NCBI GenBank assembly: GCA_003344405.1
Contig: NOWV01000189.1
Coordinates: 62,001 to 126,000, forward strand
DNA length: 64,000 nucleotides
DNA from: Trichoplax sp. H2
Taxonomy: Eukaryota > Placozoa > Uniplacotomia > Trichoplacea
Direction of reading: 5' to 3'
Part shown: piece after piece, positions 25,589 to 39,600 of the stretch
Layout: each line of letters begins with the position of its first letter
How positions within the stretch are numbered: position 1 is the stretch's first letter
The notes under the pieces: generated by a model
The model's input: the letters and a program-made list of their open reading frames with translations, nothing else
Databases searched by the model: none
Told to the model about the DNA's origin: nothing
Made by a program: the position numbers and the translations under genes

Positions 25589-26016
25589 CTAAATTCCAAG
25601 CTCCAGTTTAATCAATGCTTTTATACTTGGATCGTCGATTTTTTCTAGAGCTTGCTTAGCGTGAGATTTATCACCTTTATAATACTCAACTAATTCTTCG
25701 CAATACTTTAACCAAACACAATTAGCACAGCCACTCATACAACAAGTTACCGGCAGTTCGGGCGGTAATTTCTTGTCGATTTGAGCACTATCTACAATTA
25801 TAATTATAATTGAAAATTAATCAGAATCGTTCATTTATCATTTAAATATTTAAAATACTCGTAGTACCAGATTCTTAGTAAAGCGATACTTTTATGATTA
25901 AATCTATTGAAATGACGATATTTACCTTTAAGAACTGTGGTGTATGCTATACTACGATAGCGAAAATGTAGCAGGTAATTTATTCCTGAGAACGTAGCAA
26001 CTTGATTTCCAGAACC
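25589..26016 (-). CDS. OXLD1: OXLD1-like mitochondrial protein, 5' end not found
   Basis: The last two exons are 26016-25926 and 25791-25589, joined in phase with good GT/AG signals. The terminal exon holds the oxidoreductase-like domain: LPPELPVTCCMSGCANCVW, then an aromatic/acidic helix (LKYCEELVEYY), and a C-terminal segment IKALIKLELGI. The human protein has PPAHCCMSGCPNCVW and ends ..LKAFLRMEI. The domain (PF09791) is small, with conserved CC..C..C cysteines, and its biochemical role is poorly known. The upstream exon encodes an Arg/Tyr-rich peptide typical of a mitochondrial presequence. It has no in-frame ATG before an in-frame stop and starts after a good acceptor, so a first exon lies further upstream and was not identified. 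Confidence 0.88.
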
Positions 26017-26149
26017 CTAGTGGGAAAGAGTTGAGAATATTTTATTAATTTTAGCTTGTAAACTTGCTAATAGCAAATCGAGCATAAATCAGAGCGTAAA
26101 TAAACATATAACTATTATACTTTAATTATTATTGGAAAAGGAAATCAAT

Positions 26150-27695
26150 GTGGAAACAATTCTTATGGGGACACCCGCAGGTGCTCGCTTAATTTTTGAA
26201 GTTGCATCATCCGATCAGATTTATTTTAAAGTAATAAATTAACTGCATTAAACTTGTAACTGTGCTAAAGCATACAGGTTGACTTTTATTGCAATATTCC
26301 TACACCGGAAGTATCATATTTATTTCTCTGCAGTAGCTTAGATTTCCTCGTTACAAATTACGATTTATAACAATGTGGGCAACCTTACTGCTTCTTGACG
26401 ATTTTCAAATTCTTTACAACTATTAATCTTTTTTGCAGCTATTCGAATAGGATCTTGTATGGATATCTACTAGTATTCTTGTAGTGTACAAAATCAACAG
26501 TACTGTGTAGAGGAGAATGGAGATCCTTTACAATGTTGCATCATCTGATGAAATTTATTACAAAGTCAGAGTTTACTGCATTAAACTCGTATTTGCACTA
26601 AGCCATTGATACGGTGTTATACACTATAATATCTAGATTAGAGTAGAAATATCTATGTTAGGATAATTTTGTTGATATACCCTTATTTAAAGAGTTTCTA
26701 AGTTAGATATGTGATGTTTAAATATAGTACTAGCTTTTTTGGTGCTATATGCAGATACAGCTAACTGAAATTAGTAGTTTAACTTAACTAGGGAATCTAG
26801 AATAATCTTTATACAATTCAAATCACACTGTGATTGTAACTTACTTATGGTAGATTGCAGATTATCGCAGAAATATTCCGTGATAGGAGATTTTGTAATC
26901 TGACAATTTTGTATTAGTCATTCGATGTCTATGTTCATAAATACTGTTGTCTACATTAGGTAGCAGTAGATGAAATTAGCTTTTGATTGATTAGCAGGTT
27001 TCAACGTTAATACGAGTATTACTAACTAGGATGTCTTTGCTATTGTAAAAGACTATATAAATGCGATATATCGTATAATAAAGGGAGCGTTTAAGATTAG
27101 TATTTAGCGTAAGATACGAGGCGTCTAAGTCTTCTTGTAGTCTACTATTATAGGAAAAGTGTTCCTGAAATAGTAGATATTGCTCCCCGATACGTGGTTC
27201 AGGGAATCGACTTATTGATCGTACATTGCGTTATCTTGTTGCAAAGCTGTTTTGTAACAGCCGTCGATGTTGATGTTGATCCAATACCTTACGACTTACT
27301 TAATATAACTATATCAGCAGAACTATGTGATTCCTGTTTAACTTAGCAGTAATGTACTTGCATATTAATCGTGACAAGTAGAGAAATCCTTCTAGGTAAA
27401 TGTGTATCTGATACAGTATCCATCATATTTTGGCGTGAACCGGTGAACGATCCCTTGACTACCTCAACAATTGCTTCCAGGAATGAACAAGAAAGATTAA
27501 AATAATCATGATTTTATCGACAAACCTTTGATACATAAGCATATCTGCAAGCTAACTTGCCCATTGAAAGGACGAATGCAGTTGCATTGGCCATTTTATC
27601 TCCTCTTAAAGTAGCCAACACATAATGCCATTGGCTTGATTTTGCAATAATATCACAATATTGTCGGCATGATGATCATGAAGTAGCACCTTGTA
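26150..27695. repeat. Repeat blocks E and B, copy 2, with internal insertion
   Basis: 26,150-26,450 carries an E-like segment plus a partial extra B-like fragment. 26,450-26,607 and 27,266-27,695 together match block B copy 1. The gap 26,608-27,265 is an insertion absent from copy 1 (listed separately). Confidence 0.82.
26608..27265. mobile_element. About 658-bp insertion in repeat block B, probable DNA element
   Basis: Block B copy 1 runs straight across this point. The inserted piece begins near ACGGTGTTATACA and ends near TTTTGTAACAGCCGT, whose reverse complement is ACGGCTGTTACAAAA. That makes imperfect terminal inverted repeats. TGAT and CGAT flank the two ends, a possible 4-bp target duplication with one change. 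No transposase frame is visible, so it would be non-autonomous. Confidence 0.5.
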
Positions 27696-27696
27696 A

Positions 27697-27872
27697 TCCA
27701 GTTAGAATAGATCAAAAATCTCCGTTAACTTAATCAATAGCCCATTCTATATTTAACGAAGGAGGAGAGTGGTTAAGATGCCATTTACGCTGGTTTAAGC
27801 CAATTTGATGAGTTGCTGCTAGAAGTTGATAGAAGGACTGCCGGCTGCTGGCCTTCAAATTGGGTTCCACTA
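27697..27872. repeat. Repeat block C, copy 2
   Basis: Partner of 15,190-15,365. It includes the shared GACTGCCGGCTGCTGGCCTT. The minus-strand open frame here (27,730-28,026) has no homology and is part of the repeat. Confidence 0.8.
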
Positions 27873-28059
27873 CCGTATTTATAGTACAGTACAGTATAAT
27901 GGCCGGATGGTAACATGGGTGGGTACATGGCCATTTTGTAATAAGGTATAACTGGGTGTACCAGTCAGTATTCAATAGCCATACAAAACTATACAGCACT
28001 GAGAGTATGGAGGCCATGGTCGCCATAAGGACATCCTTACATCATGGATACGAAAGTTT

Positions 28060-29290
28060 CAGTTATCAGATTAATATACGCATATTTATTGCTTCGAACA
28101 AGTTATCCATATAGAATGTATAGTTTTGAACAAGCTTTCCACATAGAATGCACAGTTTTGGATTAATTCGATCTAGCAAATTTAAGAGAGAAATCGGAAG
28201 GGTAAATGATGTCTACCACACGATATGAATTTGATCCATAGAATTAATATACGCGTATTGATTACTTCGAACAAGTTGCCCATAGAGAACGTACAGTTTT
28301 AGATTAATTTAATTTAGCAAATGTAGGAGAGAAATCGTAGTCCTTCAAATCGGAAGGATAATAGATCTATACTACCTGATATGGATTTCATCCGTAGAAT
28401 AGTTTTGTATTCTCGCGCAATTATTATATACTTTACCATAATATAGTATAGTATATTCCTCTCTTTTTACTTCCAGCAGTTGGTGATGAAACATATCTTC
28501 CACATTGGGTATGTAATCGTTTAACAATTTAACTAGAGATTAATTAATCAGATTAATATTTATTCTATCAAGCAAGTTATCCCTTTATAAATGCACTATC
28601 CCGTTAGTTCTACTTCAATCAATTAGCTATGAACCATATCTTCCACATAGGGTATGTAATCATTGAATAATTAAACTAGAGATTCATTAATCAGATTAAT
28701 ATTTATTCTATTCAACAAGTTATCCGTTTATAAATGTACAGCGTTGGATTGATTCGATCTGTTAAATTTAGGAGAGAAATCGTAGTATTTCTAATCACAG
28801 TGGCAAAATGGTCTATAACACCCGTTATGTATTTCATCGATAGAATAACTCTGTATTCTCGTACTAACATTACCTTTATCAAGCCTATTTTCTACGGTGG
28901 GATCTAATCATTTATGAATTAAATTATAGAAAATACGAGCACTCCTGTCTATTAGATCAATGGATTAGGAAAATAAAACTATCGCAACCCACCGAGGATT
29001 GATCGCTCCTGGACGACATATCTCGCACCATCAAATATAATAATTTTCGATCAAATACCCGCATTTTATAGAGATTATCCGCTTAAAATGAGTAGTAAAG
29101 ATTCATTTATTCGACTAATGGATTTCACGGAATACGTTGTTCACGGCTTATATGCAGTTTTAAATTTTACTCGATCTGAAAATTTGAGAGAAGTAACATA
29201 GTCGTTCGAATCAAAAGGGCAAATTGATCTATACTACCATGTATGTATTGGAATGAAAGTATAGCTTTGTATTCCCATCAAAATATTATA
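28060..29290. repeat. Imperfect tandem array, unit about 180-200 bp
   Basis: About five diverged units. Recurrent words in order are TTCGAACAAGTTATCC, ACAGTTTTGGATTAATTCGATCT, AATTTAGGAGAGAAATCGTAGT, a CTATACTACC stretch and ATAGAATA..TTTGTATTCTCG. Some units are shortened. No open frame persists. Confidence 0.8.
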
Positions 29291-31240
29291 TGTACTCACA
29301 AATTAATCTAATCATCAGTCTAAACAATTCATTTAATAAAATTAACGAAGGACACTGGATGAATCTTAAAATAATAAATGAAGTAAAACAGCTGTTGAAA
29401 GCTTATTACAGTTCTAATCAGAAAGTAATTTCTATCATTCTAATAGCGTTTGGAATAAATATTTGAATTATAAAGGTTTTACTTCCGCTAAAATATATAT
29501 CAAATGGTTTGATTTAAGGCTAATAATTTGTCACTAAAAATTAGAAAAACATCTTTACTGTACTGTCATCGTAGGAAAGTTTAGAGTATTTCCAATACTT
29601 GTCTAGACTGTTCAATCTATACTGATTATCATTTCATTTCATGATATTAACTTATTGATATTGATGCTATTTGTCATCTCCTAATTGACATAAAAAACTA
29701 CTCAGGCAAGATGATACACTAAATGATCAATATTCAAATAGTATAATTCCAAAATTTTGACGAATGCTCGTTACTTGCGTTCAGTATGGATCTTCTCCTT
29801 TCAGCAGGTTTATTCTAATTTATCTTAGCAGTGACGTTTTCTAACGATAATCTTAAGCAGAGCTAGTTTCTCTCTATATTTAAAGTGACATAATCTGTTT
29901 TTTACATGCTGATAATATCTTAAGCCCAAAGGTAAAGGTACATAGATATTATATTCTAAATTGAACATCCTACTTTCTAAAATTGAATTGAAATTATTGT
30001 ATTATATCTATGATCAATATAGTCTTCAAAAGATGATATTAAGGTAAATACTGTCACTAATGTCGCTTTATTATAGCCCATGTCATCTTTAGGCCGAGTT
30101 TATCAATGCAAACTAGTACTGAAAAATAGCATCAATGAGGTTTACATCGATCGATTAGAACTAACATTATAATATTAAATAGGTGTGGTTTATTTTCTTA
30201 TTGTAGTCTAATGACATGCTGACAATGTTTCACTATGCTGGACTATAACATATTAGCGATATATGGGGGATAAGAACGAAATTTCAAATACATTAAAATG
30301 GCTTATGAGCAAGGTATCCATTCGTTCCATTAAACTCAATCCATCTATTTTGACGTGAAATAGAAATTTTTAAACATTTTACTTTAAAAATACTTTAACA
30401 AATACTTTAAAATGACTTATGAACAGTGTATTCATTCGTTCCATTATGATACGAAATAGAAATTTTTATATATTTTGCAATAGTCTATACAGTAATATTG
30501 ATCGGTAGAACAATCTTCTTGCAACTTATCGTAGAAAGCCTACTTTCTAAGGTATCAACAACGTAGAAATGGTCGACACTTTAAAATAAACAAGGACTAA
30601 AACACATTTTTAGTACAGTATTACTATAATTAGTCAGCGTAGCCACAACATACTAAATGAAGATGGATAAAATTGTACTAAAGAGCTTGAAAGTATTTAC
30701 AATAATCGTTACTCTAGACATTTGCAGTTTCCCTACTCTTCTTTCATATCGGAATAAGCTTTGATCCTCCAATATCTGTGAGAGTAGACCTCGTCGTCGA
30801 TTTTCATTATAATCCCTACTGCAACATCGTAATATTCAATCCTCCTTGAACAATTATACAAATAGATGGAGGATGATATTTAAACTTCTCTCCTTTTAAA
30901 ACAGTTCCTGTACATCTCCTCATTTATAACAAATTTTAACTCTCATTCATTATCGATGAAAGTAGCGCTTGTTGTTTATATTTAATAGACCGGCTGTTAT
31001 GTAAAAGTGCGACATTGTAGCTCGTATTAGTGTATCTTTGGTATCTGGACCAGGTACAAGATGCAGTGATGAGATGATATGGTAATAGGGATGACTAGCA
31101 TTAGAAGTGTGAAGATTTTGCATATATGAATTATATAAATAAGCTAAGCTAATATAATAAAATAGTTCTTAATCACCTAAGCTTGTGGAGTCACTGAGTT
31201 ACTATTCGCTAAGGTTCTACTAGCTAGAGACGAAACACCT
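29291..31240. other. Intergenic, one small duplication only
   Basis: No exon was supported. A diverged ~118-bp duplication lies at about 30,292-30,475; both copies contain AATGGCTTATGA/AATGACTTATGA, CATTCGTTCCATTA and GAAATAGAAATTTTTA. Confidence 0.5.
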
Positions 31241-32120
31241 GCAATGATCATTTTGATTGCTCCTATCCTAGTATAACCTTATCATTTTCTCGAATGTCTC
31301 ATGCAGTCCCAGTCACGGCGAATTTTAACCCCGTGTTTAAATTAAAATTAGTGCTTCATTCTTTCAACTTTGCATAGTTCCTTAAAGCTTGTTGATGTCT
31401 AACGCAAGTTGTGCTTTTCTTCGAGCAGGTTGCTACCTTACTAGGGCTTTCAATCATCATTTTGATCGCTCTTGTCCTAGTATAACCTCGTCATTTTCTC
31501 ACATTGTCCAAACAGCACCACCAAAGTGAATTTCAGCCCCATCGGCGTATGTAGAATATTGGTATTTATCATCGATTGCTGATGAAATTAGAACTTTTTG
31601 TTTATATTTTATAGGTCTTCAATGATCATTTTGATCACTCTTGCCCTAGTATAACCTCATTCTTATCTCCGATTGTTCCATGCAGCCTTAGCCAAGACGA
31701 ATTCTAGTCCCATATTTAAATTAATATTAGTACCAAATTTTCTCAACTTGAAGCAGTCCATGTCTAGCACAAGTTAAACTTTCACCGAACTTGTTGTGTT
31801 TAACTTGGAAGGGAATGCAATCATCATTTCGATCGCCCTTGTCCTAGTATTACCTCATCCTTTTCTCCTATTTTTCAATTATCCCCTTTAGCCCTAGCCA
31901 AGGTGAATTCCAGTCCCACATTTAAATTAATTTTAGTACTTCATTTTGTCAACTTTCAACAGTCCACATGTAGCACAAGATTGCACTTTCATCGAGCTTG
32001 TTACTTATCTTGGAAGGACCAGCAATCATCCATTTTAGATGGCCCTAGTCCTATTATAATCTCATCGTTTCTCCAATTGTCTCATCCATCCTAGTCAATG
32101 TAAATTCCAGCCCTATCTCT
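31240..32120. repeat. Imperfect tandem array, unit about 180-200 bp, five copies
   Basis: Each unit contains CAATCATCATTTTGATCGC or a close variant, TTGTCCTAGTATAACCTCAT, a TTTTCTCC.ATTGT block, GAATTCCAGTCCCA, TTTAAATTAATTTTAGTACT and a GCACAAG...CTTTCATCGAGCTTG block. Units start near 31,243, 31,450, 31,620, 31,817 and 32,020. Confidence 0.82.
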
Positions 32121-33632
32121 CAATTTCCATTTGGATGCCTATCCAGATGCTAGTTTATGCAAATAAGTTAAAACAGAATGGCGAGACAATAAATAATAAA
32201 GTCTTTGCTGGCAGGACAATAAGGTGATGGACAATAACAGTTAATTTGAAAAGATGACGTAGCCATTAAGCTTTGTTGTTCGATTACTCAAGTTGGAAAA
32301 TTAGGATAGGCAATAGGGCTTGAAGAATTGGATTAATATTAGTAAATAGACTGATTCCTCTCTTGCTGCCTATAGTTGATCATCCAGAATGGATTGAGAT
32401 GACTGTATTGTATACGAAGGGAGTTACCATCGATCGATTAGGAATCAACGTTGCAACTATCCAACACCCCCACCAGTATCATCATTCTTGTCGCTATTTG
32501 CCATGCCAACGTTATTTGCCATCCATTTGTTAATGATCGTTGGTCGAGAAAACTTGCTAAGAAAATAAATAAACTCTCTTCTGTCCTACAGAGTAATTGG
32601 AATTCTTGCTTGAGTTGGATTCCAAGTTATTCTATCCTACAGGATAAGGTATGTGATGAGTGTATAAAATTGAATCCATAGTCTAAATGAAGATAAGCCG
32701 ATCCAATAAGAACATTATTGTTCATCTCTATTGGACAGCATTGTTGGATAGGCAAAGATGGCGATGACTGTCTTATGATTGATTGCATGCGGATATAAAC
32801 GCCATCGCCTTGCTCTCTCTCTCTTCTTTTCGTTCACTTCTACCCTTGATAACTGTAATAATAACTTTAAAAAATCTCCATTTCAATCTCAGCCAGTCTA
32901 TTTAATAGAAAACCATTGAAAATGGGTGTGAGAAAGGAAAGAAATTAATAAATTAGTTATGCAACCATGACTCTATCGACAAGAAGAAAAGACATATCTT
33001 CTCCTTTTTTTCTATCTTTCTAACTGACTTTGTTCAGAGTAATGGAGTTCTATCTTCTGTCGATGATATTGAAGGATGGAGTTATAAATGTATTCTTTCA
33101 CTATAAGATATTGTTTCTATCTTGTATTTATTCTATCTGCACTTATTTTCACAGAAGAGAAAGAAAAAGAGAGTAAACGCTAGCTAGTTTGAAAGTAAAT
33201 TGGTGTCAATGGCTTGTTCATTGGCTTGCTAATGAATATGTTACATGATTACCTTGACAAATGCGCTCATTTGACCGTTTACAATTTCATTTGTCTTCAT
33301 GACTTCCTGTACAGTTATTATCATCTGGATAGAATGATGATGATTATGTTATTGCTTGATGGTATTCTATACTTGATCAATCAGGAGGAATGCCAAATAG
33401 CCATCCTCTATAAATATCCTTCATTTTGATGTATATGATTTTGATTGCATTCTAGGCTAGCCATCGTTGCTACCGTTAAAGAGTGGAAAGTCTCAACTCC
33501 TTTTACCCATTTCATTCCGTGAATTCGTTGGAGAACCTTATCCACAGAAAGAGTGGAAAGTCGTTCTGATTAACTTGAACTTCAATTACTTCATCTTGAT
33601 TCCTCTCCCACTATACATCTATTCATCGAATC
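32121..33632. other. 5' flank of the RAB gene, no gene assigned
   Basis: A 76-codon frame at 32,451-32,681 (+) has five cysteines and exon-like signals (CTACAG near 32,590, AAG|GTATGT near 32,647), but no family is recognisable and the signals could be chance. The RAB promoter should lie in the GC-richer part close to 33,600; no core-promoter motif was identified. Confidence 0.35.
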
Positions 33633-36600
33633 ATGGCTGATGATAATAATAGAACTTCTAATGAACGTGTTGATCATACATGCAAGGTTAGTAGTCAAGC
33701 TAGAAATATCCATTTCTTATATGATGAAGTAAAATTATCCAATATCAAACTAGTCCTCGAATCGTGTATAAAATCATCAGTACTCGTAGTCGATTATTTT
33801 CAATCCGAGATATAAACTTGATTCTTTCCCTTCAACATAAACTATCTTATGTCGTTTGTATCGCTTTATTACCAACTGTCCTTTTTTTAAATTTTGTCTT
33901 CTCAACAACTTGATTAAGCTTAGTTTAATAAAGTCTACGACAGCTATTTCATTTCTCCCGTTGATTAGTATAGTATTGGATTTAACCTTGTTATACGACT
34001 TTTCTAGGTTATGCTGATTGGCGATTCCGGTGTAGGCAAAACATGCGTTTTAGTCCGATATAAAAATGGTGCATTCTTGTCTGGTTCATTTATTTCAACA
34101 GTTGGATTAGATTTTCGTGTAAGTAGATTAGTTAGCTTAGTCGATGTTGCAATCGTTTTGTTTCTATGCCATTTATTACATTTTATCGTGTTATTTTGTA
34201 TAATACTGACGTAAGGTATCTCAGTCTCTGACTAATAACGAGTTACAACTTTAATCGCGATCTTGATTGAAATAGACTTGTAGTCAATGAAAATTGCCAT
34301 GTCTATCATTTTTCTTATGGTCTGTTCTATTTTAATTGAACTACAGTAGAAAATAGAGCTTTCATATCTTATAACTCTTGAGGAAAGCAAATTAATAGAC
34401 TGATATTAGTCGTTGATCAATAAGGAGTAACAACTTTGGTTATGATCTTGATTGAAATGGACGTGTAGTCATTGAAATTTCGATGTCCATCATTTTCTCT
34501 ATTGACTACTCTATTCTAATTTAGCCGCAGTAGAAAATAGAGCTTTAATGTCTTTATAAATCTAGAGGAAAACAAACTAATAGGCTTACAAATTAGAATA
34601 GTAACCATTTAAGACCACGCTTGGAATTGTTTATACAATCTATTCTATCCTTTCCTTCTTTTTCTTTTGGGCACTTTTACTCCCTCTTCTTTCTCATGCA
34701 AAGGCAATTTTCTCTTAGCAATAGCCATTCCTATCGTCTTCAATATATTGAAAATTCATCAAGTCTGGCGACATGGTCGCAAATGGTCTCTATCACCTTA
34801 TTAAATGATTGTATTTTACATTATTCAACAGTATTTGTACCATCCTTCTAACGTGAAAAGTCGGGCGAGTAGTTTTTTCATTGCCCTAGGTATTTTCCTA
34901 TTCTTCTCCCAACATAATATCGCACTAATTCAAAGTCAATAAGATCAGATGAGGAAGCCATAAATAAGCTAGGATAAAACTATTCCAATTGCTCATTTAT
35001 CGCTTACAAGATTGTTTTCATGGTCATAAAATTGGGCCAATAAGCAATGAAGTTGTATGATATTGACCAAACTTGTAAGGATTGTCACATTACTCAAGCT
35101 TTCCTGTTTTCATTTCTCTTCCATTCCTTTAATAAATAACCTCAACCATTCTTCCTTGTAACGGAATGAAACCTTCGTACTTGGGACTATTTATTAGTTC
35201 ATGGCCAGTGATCAACATTAAACTGCAATGTTAGTCAACAAAACCCATGTCTTGATAGTCTTTCTTGGTTAGGAAAAGTGGTTGGAGCTTTTAATAAGCT
35301 ACAAACCATCAGTCATAGCTACTAATTCGATGGTAGTAAAGCAAGACGAGTGTTCTTGGAAGGATTAGACGAAAAATATCGCCATTTAGCTTATTCAACC
35401 TAGCCATCCAGTTATTGAAAATGGTTATATAAACTCTGTTCGTTGTCTAACAAGACAAATGTTTCTTTCTTCAACGATTAACCGGAGTTGCTGTCATAGT
35501 TTAGGCTATCTTAAGGTATCTACTTGGAAAATTTTATCAGCTCTCGCCCGTTAACTTAGTGTAAGGCAATAATTCTTTCTAATCAGGCAGCCTAATCTGG
35601 CATAAAATATCATATAGCACGACTGAATCCGAGAGCAGCTACAATAATGATTTCTTCTAGCACCAATTCAGATGGCCTTCCATCTTCACTATTTCTTTCC
35701 TAAACCATTAGCGATATTTATTATAACGGTTTAGTTCGTTATAGTTGATGTACCCTACAATTTCATCGGCTATCGTTGGTCAGCTTATCATAGAATTAGA
35801 GTAAAGCAACCTAGGAGGACTGTTGTTATGTTCTTAAACCTGCCATAAATATATCTGATATCGCCATTGAACTAAAGTATAGTTATGGCAGTGGTTCTTT
35901 CCCGAACGAATCCAGATGGCCATTTTCTAGTATTCCTATCTTCAAATATGAACGAAAGTGGTTAGAATGAATTAGGCAATCTTAGGTCGTCTACCTGGGC
36001 AATTGCATCGGCCACAGTTGGTAAATGTATTTAATCTAAGCACATTGATGTCAGTAATTCTTTCGAGAGTAAATACAGAAGGCCAATTCTACAGTTGAAG
36101 CAATCCAAGTTTTACAGGAATAAGAGCATGATATCATAGTTAGTGCGGCAATTCTATCTCAAACCACTGGTAATCATCATGCTAGCTGTCAAAGCAATCA
36201 ACTTTTACATCACATCATCAGCCATCGTTAATCATTCCTGAACATAGGTTGAGTAGTAAGAGAATAAGTATCCCATCTTGTGCAAATACAGCTCAGTGGT
36301 GTAACTATTAAAACTATTAAAGTTAGACATCAAAGTATTTTATAGTCGTCATTTAAACTAAGCAAAGTAATCCGTTAAGGTTGATCTTCCTTCTTGAATG
36401 ATGATATTGGATTCTTAAAACAGTTTAAGCCATTTCAAACATAGTTCAAGCTATCCATTAATACGTTAAAGTGCCTTAAAATTTAAAGTAAACGATTGGA
36501 GATTATCACTATAAGGGGTTAAGCTATTTAAGTATAACGCAAAATCTTGAACTATCTTATTTAACCTTACACTTAGGACAAAAAATTAACTTTACTTTTC

Positions 36601-39600
36601 AGCAATAAGTGATGATGAGTAACAGCCTTCAACTAGCCTCATTTTACAGAAATTCATCAATTCGCCTTTGTAATTGCTACATAGTAGTAAAATGATTTAC
36701 AAGTAGTAGCATTTTCCCTTTTTGAACAAATACGAATCGTTCTTCGAGACTGGGTATACCCTCTACTATGCCTTACTGAAGCATTATTAGGTTATTTTGA
36801 CGAAGCCCTAAGAAAAACAGGTCTCTTCTTTCTAAATCTTAGAACATTATCCTACTCTTCCGTGATATTGAACCATTTATAGGATTCCTTCTATCAAGCT
36901 AAAAAAGACTATGGCGTAGCTTGTTAACATTAATTGCATGCTTGCAAACAATTAGCATTGAGCTTAACAATTCGCGCACTAGAAAGGCTTCATTAAGCTA
37001 TTAGAGGCGATAAAATAACTTAGTAATCTTCATGTCCTATTGGTTCCGATCAATTTATTTTCCTGCTCCAAGAATAAAACAGAATTAATTTATACAATAC
37101 AAAACGAGATAATTTAAACTATCAATTCGATCAATTTCATAATTAATTCATGATTAACTTCGTTGAGAGAATTTCAGTTTCTTTTACCGTTTTACAATAA
37201 GATGACATTCGATAACTAGTGATGCTAGTCTACAATATAAGTCAAATTATTTCACAATATTTCATGGTTTATAGTCTGACAAAATAGGTCGTTCATGATA
37301 TTCTTGTTATTGAGCTTGAATCAATGCTAATTTCTAGGCGTCTTGAAGCATAATTCAAGGCTGGATAATAAGATTTTGCTCAGTTTTGGTTTGGAGCATT
37401 AAAGAATGAGTCATAAAATTTTTCATAATTTCTAATGGGTTACAGTCCGCTGAAATAGATTGATATTTTCGTTAGTTGGTTTAGAATCAATTCCAGTTTC
37501 TGTGCATCTTTTAGCATGATTCAGGGAAGATAATAAGAGTTCAATTTTAATTCTTAACCATGAAGTAAAGAGATAAAGGATAGGAATTTGTTCCAACCTC
37601 ATTCTTGATGCATAAATTAAGGGTTTAGCAATTAGCTATATTTTTGTTTTATTAGAGCAATTCTGGACTAAAAAATTGAATTTATTACAATTTAATTTAT
37701 TTGACTATGAAACAAGGCTAGATCATAGAATCTTAATATATTCTTACTTTATTGATCATAAATCACTGCTAGATCATATAAACCCGTTATATTTTAGTTT
37801 TATTGATTACAAATCACGGCTTAATCGTATTGTACAAATTTGTTATACGTGTTCCTGTATTTTATGAATATATTAAGGTTTAGATGATAGGGAATTGTTA
37901 CCGTCTCGTCCTATAATTATATATAATTGCGATTCAAGGGTATGTGATTAGAAGAGTTTATTGCATTCTTGTTTTCTAAGCATACATCAAAGATAAGATT
38001 ATAAAAGTTTGTTATACTCTTGTTTTTACGCATAATTCAAGGGTTAGATTATATGAGTTTTGCTCTATTCTTGCTCTGTCAGTAGAAATCAAGGATTAGA
38101 TTATAGAAGTTTGGTATGTTCTAGTTTTTTTAGCCGAGGATTGGGCAATAAGTATTTATTCTATTTATGTCTTTGAAGCATAAATTTAAAGTATCGTTAT
38201 AGGAGTTTGTTCTAATTTTGTTCTATAAACACAAATCAAAAGTATTTTTACAGGAGTTTGCTCTGTTTTTGTTTTTGAAACATAAACAAGAGTATCGTTA
38301 TAGGAATTGTTATACTCTTGTTCTGCAAACAAACACAAATCAAGAGTTAAATTATAAAAGTTTGTTATCTTCTTGTTCTATAAACATGAATCAAGAGTTC
38401 TGTTATAGAATTTTATCATATTATTGCTTTAAAAAACTTAAATCAAAAAAGAGATTATATGACTTGCTACGATATAGTCTTCTTCTGGTAAAATAAGTCA
38501 AGGTTGGATAATTTGAGCATGAATTCTGGCTGAAATGTAAGAATTTCATATACTAAAAAACTAGAAGCATGAATTATCAGCTAGTTTATGATAGTTCACA
38601 TGGTAATTCTTGCTCTTTCAGCAACAGTCAAAAGTAGTTTATACGCATTTATTATGTAATCTTGAATCCTAGCCAGTATATTCGAGGTTGTTATAATCTT
38701 GTTGAATTTTTAAAACCATGAATCAATACTGACTTAGTAATTATATAAGACATCAACAGTAGATTTTAACCTCTAGTCCCTTTTATATGACAATTTTATT
38801 GTTAATTGACGCATATCATCGCTCTGGCCAATCGATTTCATTCCGCTGCTTTTGGATATGACTTCGCTAAAACTATTGCAATAATTGAATATCGATAGAC
38901 AGAATGGATTTTTTTCCTTTCTTGCCCATGACAAGACGTAATGGATAATGTATTAACCTTGTTAAAAAAAGTAATCACAGTTTTAGGCGATCATCTTTTT
39001 AATTTATGGTAATTATGAGCACTTATATACTTTCGAGACAATGCTAGCCTTTACTCCCGTCATAGTATGAATTGAAAATAGAAGAAATCTTGTTGCAGTT
39101 GCTGTAGTTTTATCTTTTGTCAGATGAATCGCATTGCAAGTTTACCGTTATTATTAACTTACTATTTATTTCTTCTATTAAGGTGCAATATAAATAGCTT
39201 GTAGATGTTCTATTCAAATCTTTCGCTATTTCATTTATCTCCTTTTTATTGCAGAACAAAATTGTCGACGTAGATGGTACCAACGTTAAACTACAGGTAA
39301 GTGCATTAGTAAAACAAGAATAATTGGAGTAAACTTTTTTTAAAGAATTTAAAATTATTATAAAATTTCTTTTATCTATCTTTCCCCTTCATTCTGATTG
39401 TCTTGTTAATTCCATCGTCATTTATTTTAATCATTACAAGGTAATTATTGTTCACTTATTCAATATAGAGGTTATAGTCCCTTCATGATTATTAATGAAC
39501 TGTTAATGAAACTCACTTATGCGAATCTATTTAAAAATAATCGATAAATGTCCATTTTCTCATGAAAACCATCCGATAGGCGTTGGCATAGATTATTAAG

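Noticed and set aside
32451-32681. Possible small secreted peptide (76 aa, five Cys)
   Set aside because: The N-terminal hydrophobic run is weak, no homology was seen, and the internal splice-like signals make the frame ambiguous.
37676-38496. Two plus-strand frames of 63 and 92 aa
   Set aside because: They follow the ~57-bp degenerate repeat inside RAB intron 2; their composition is repeat-derived.
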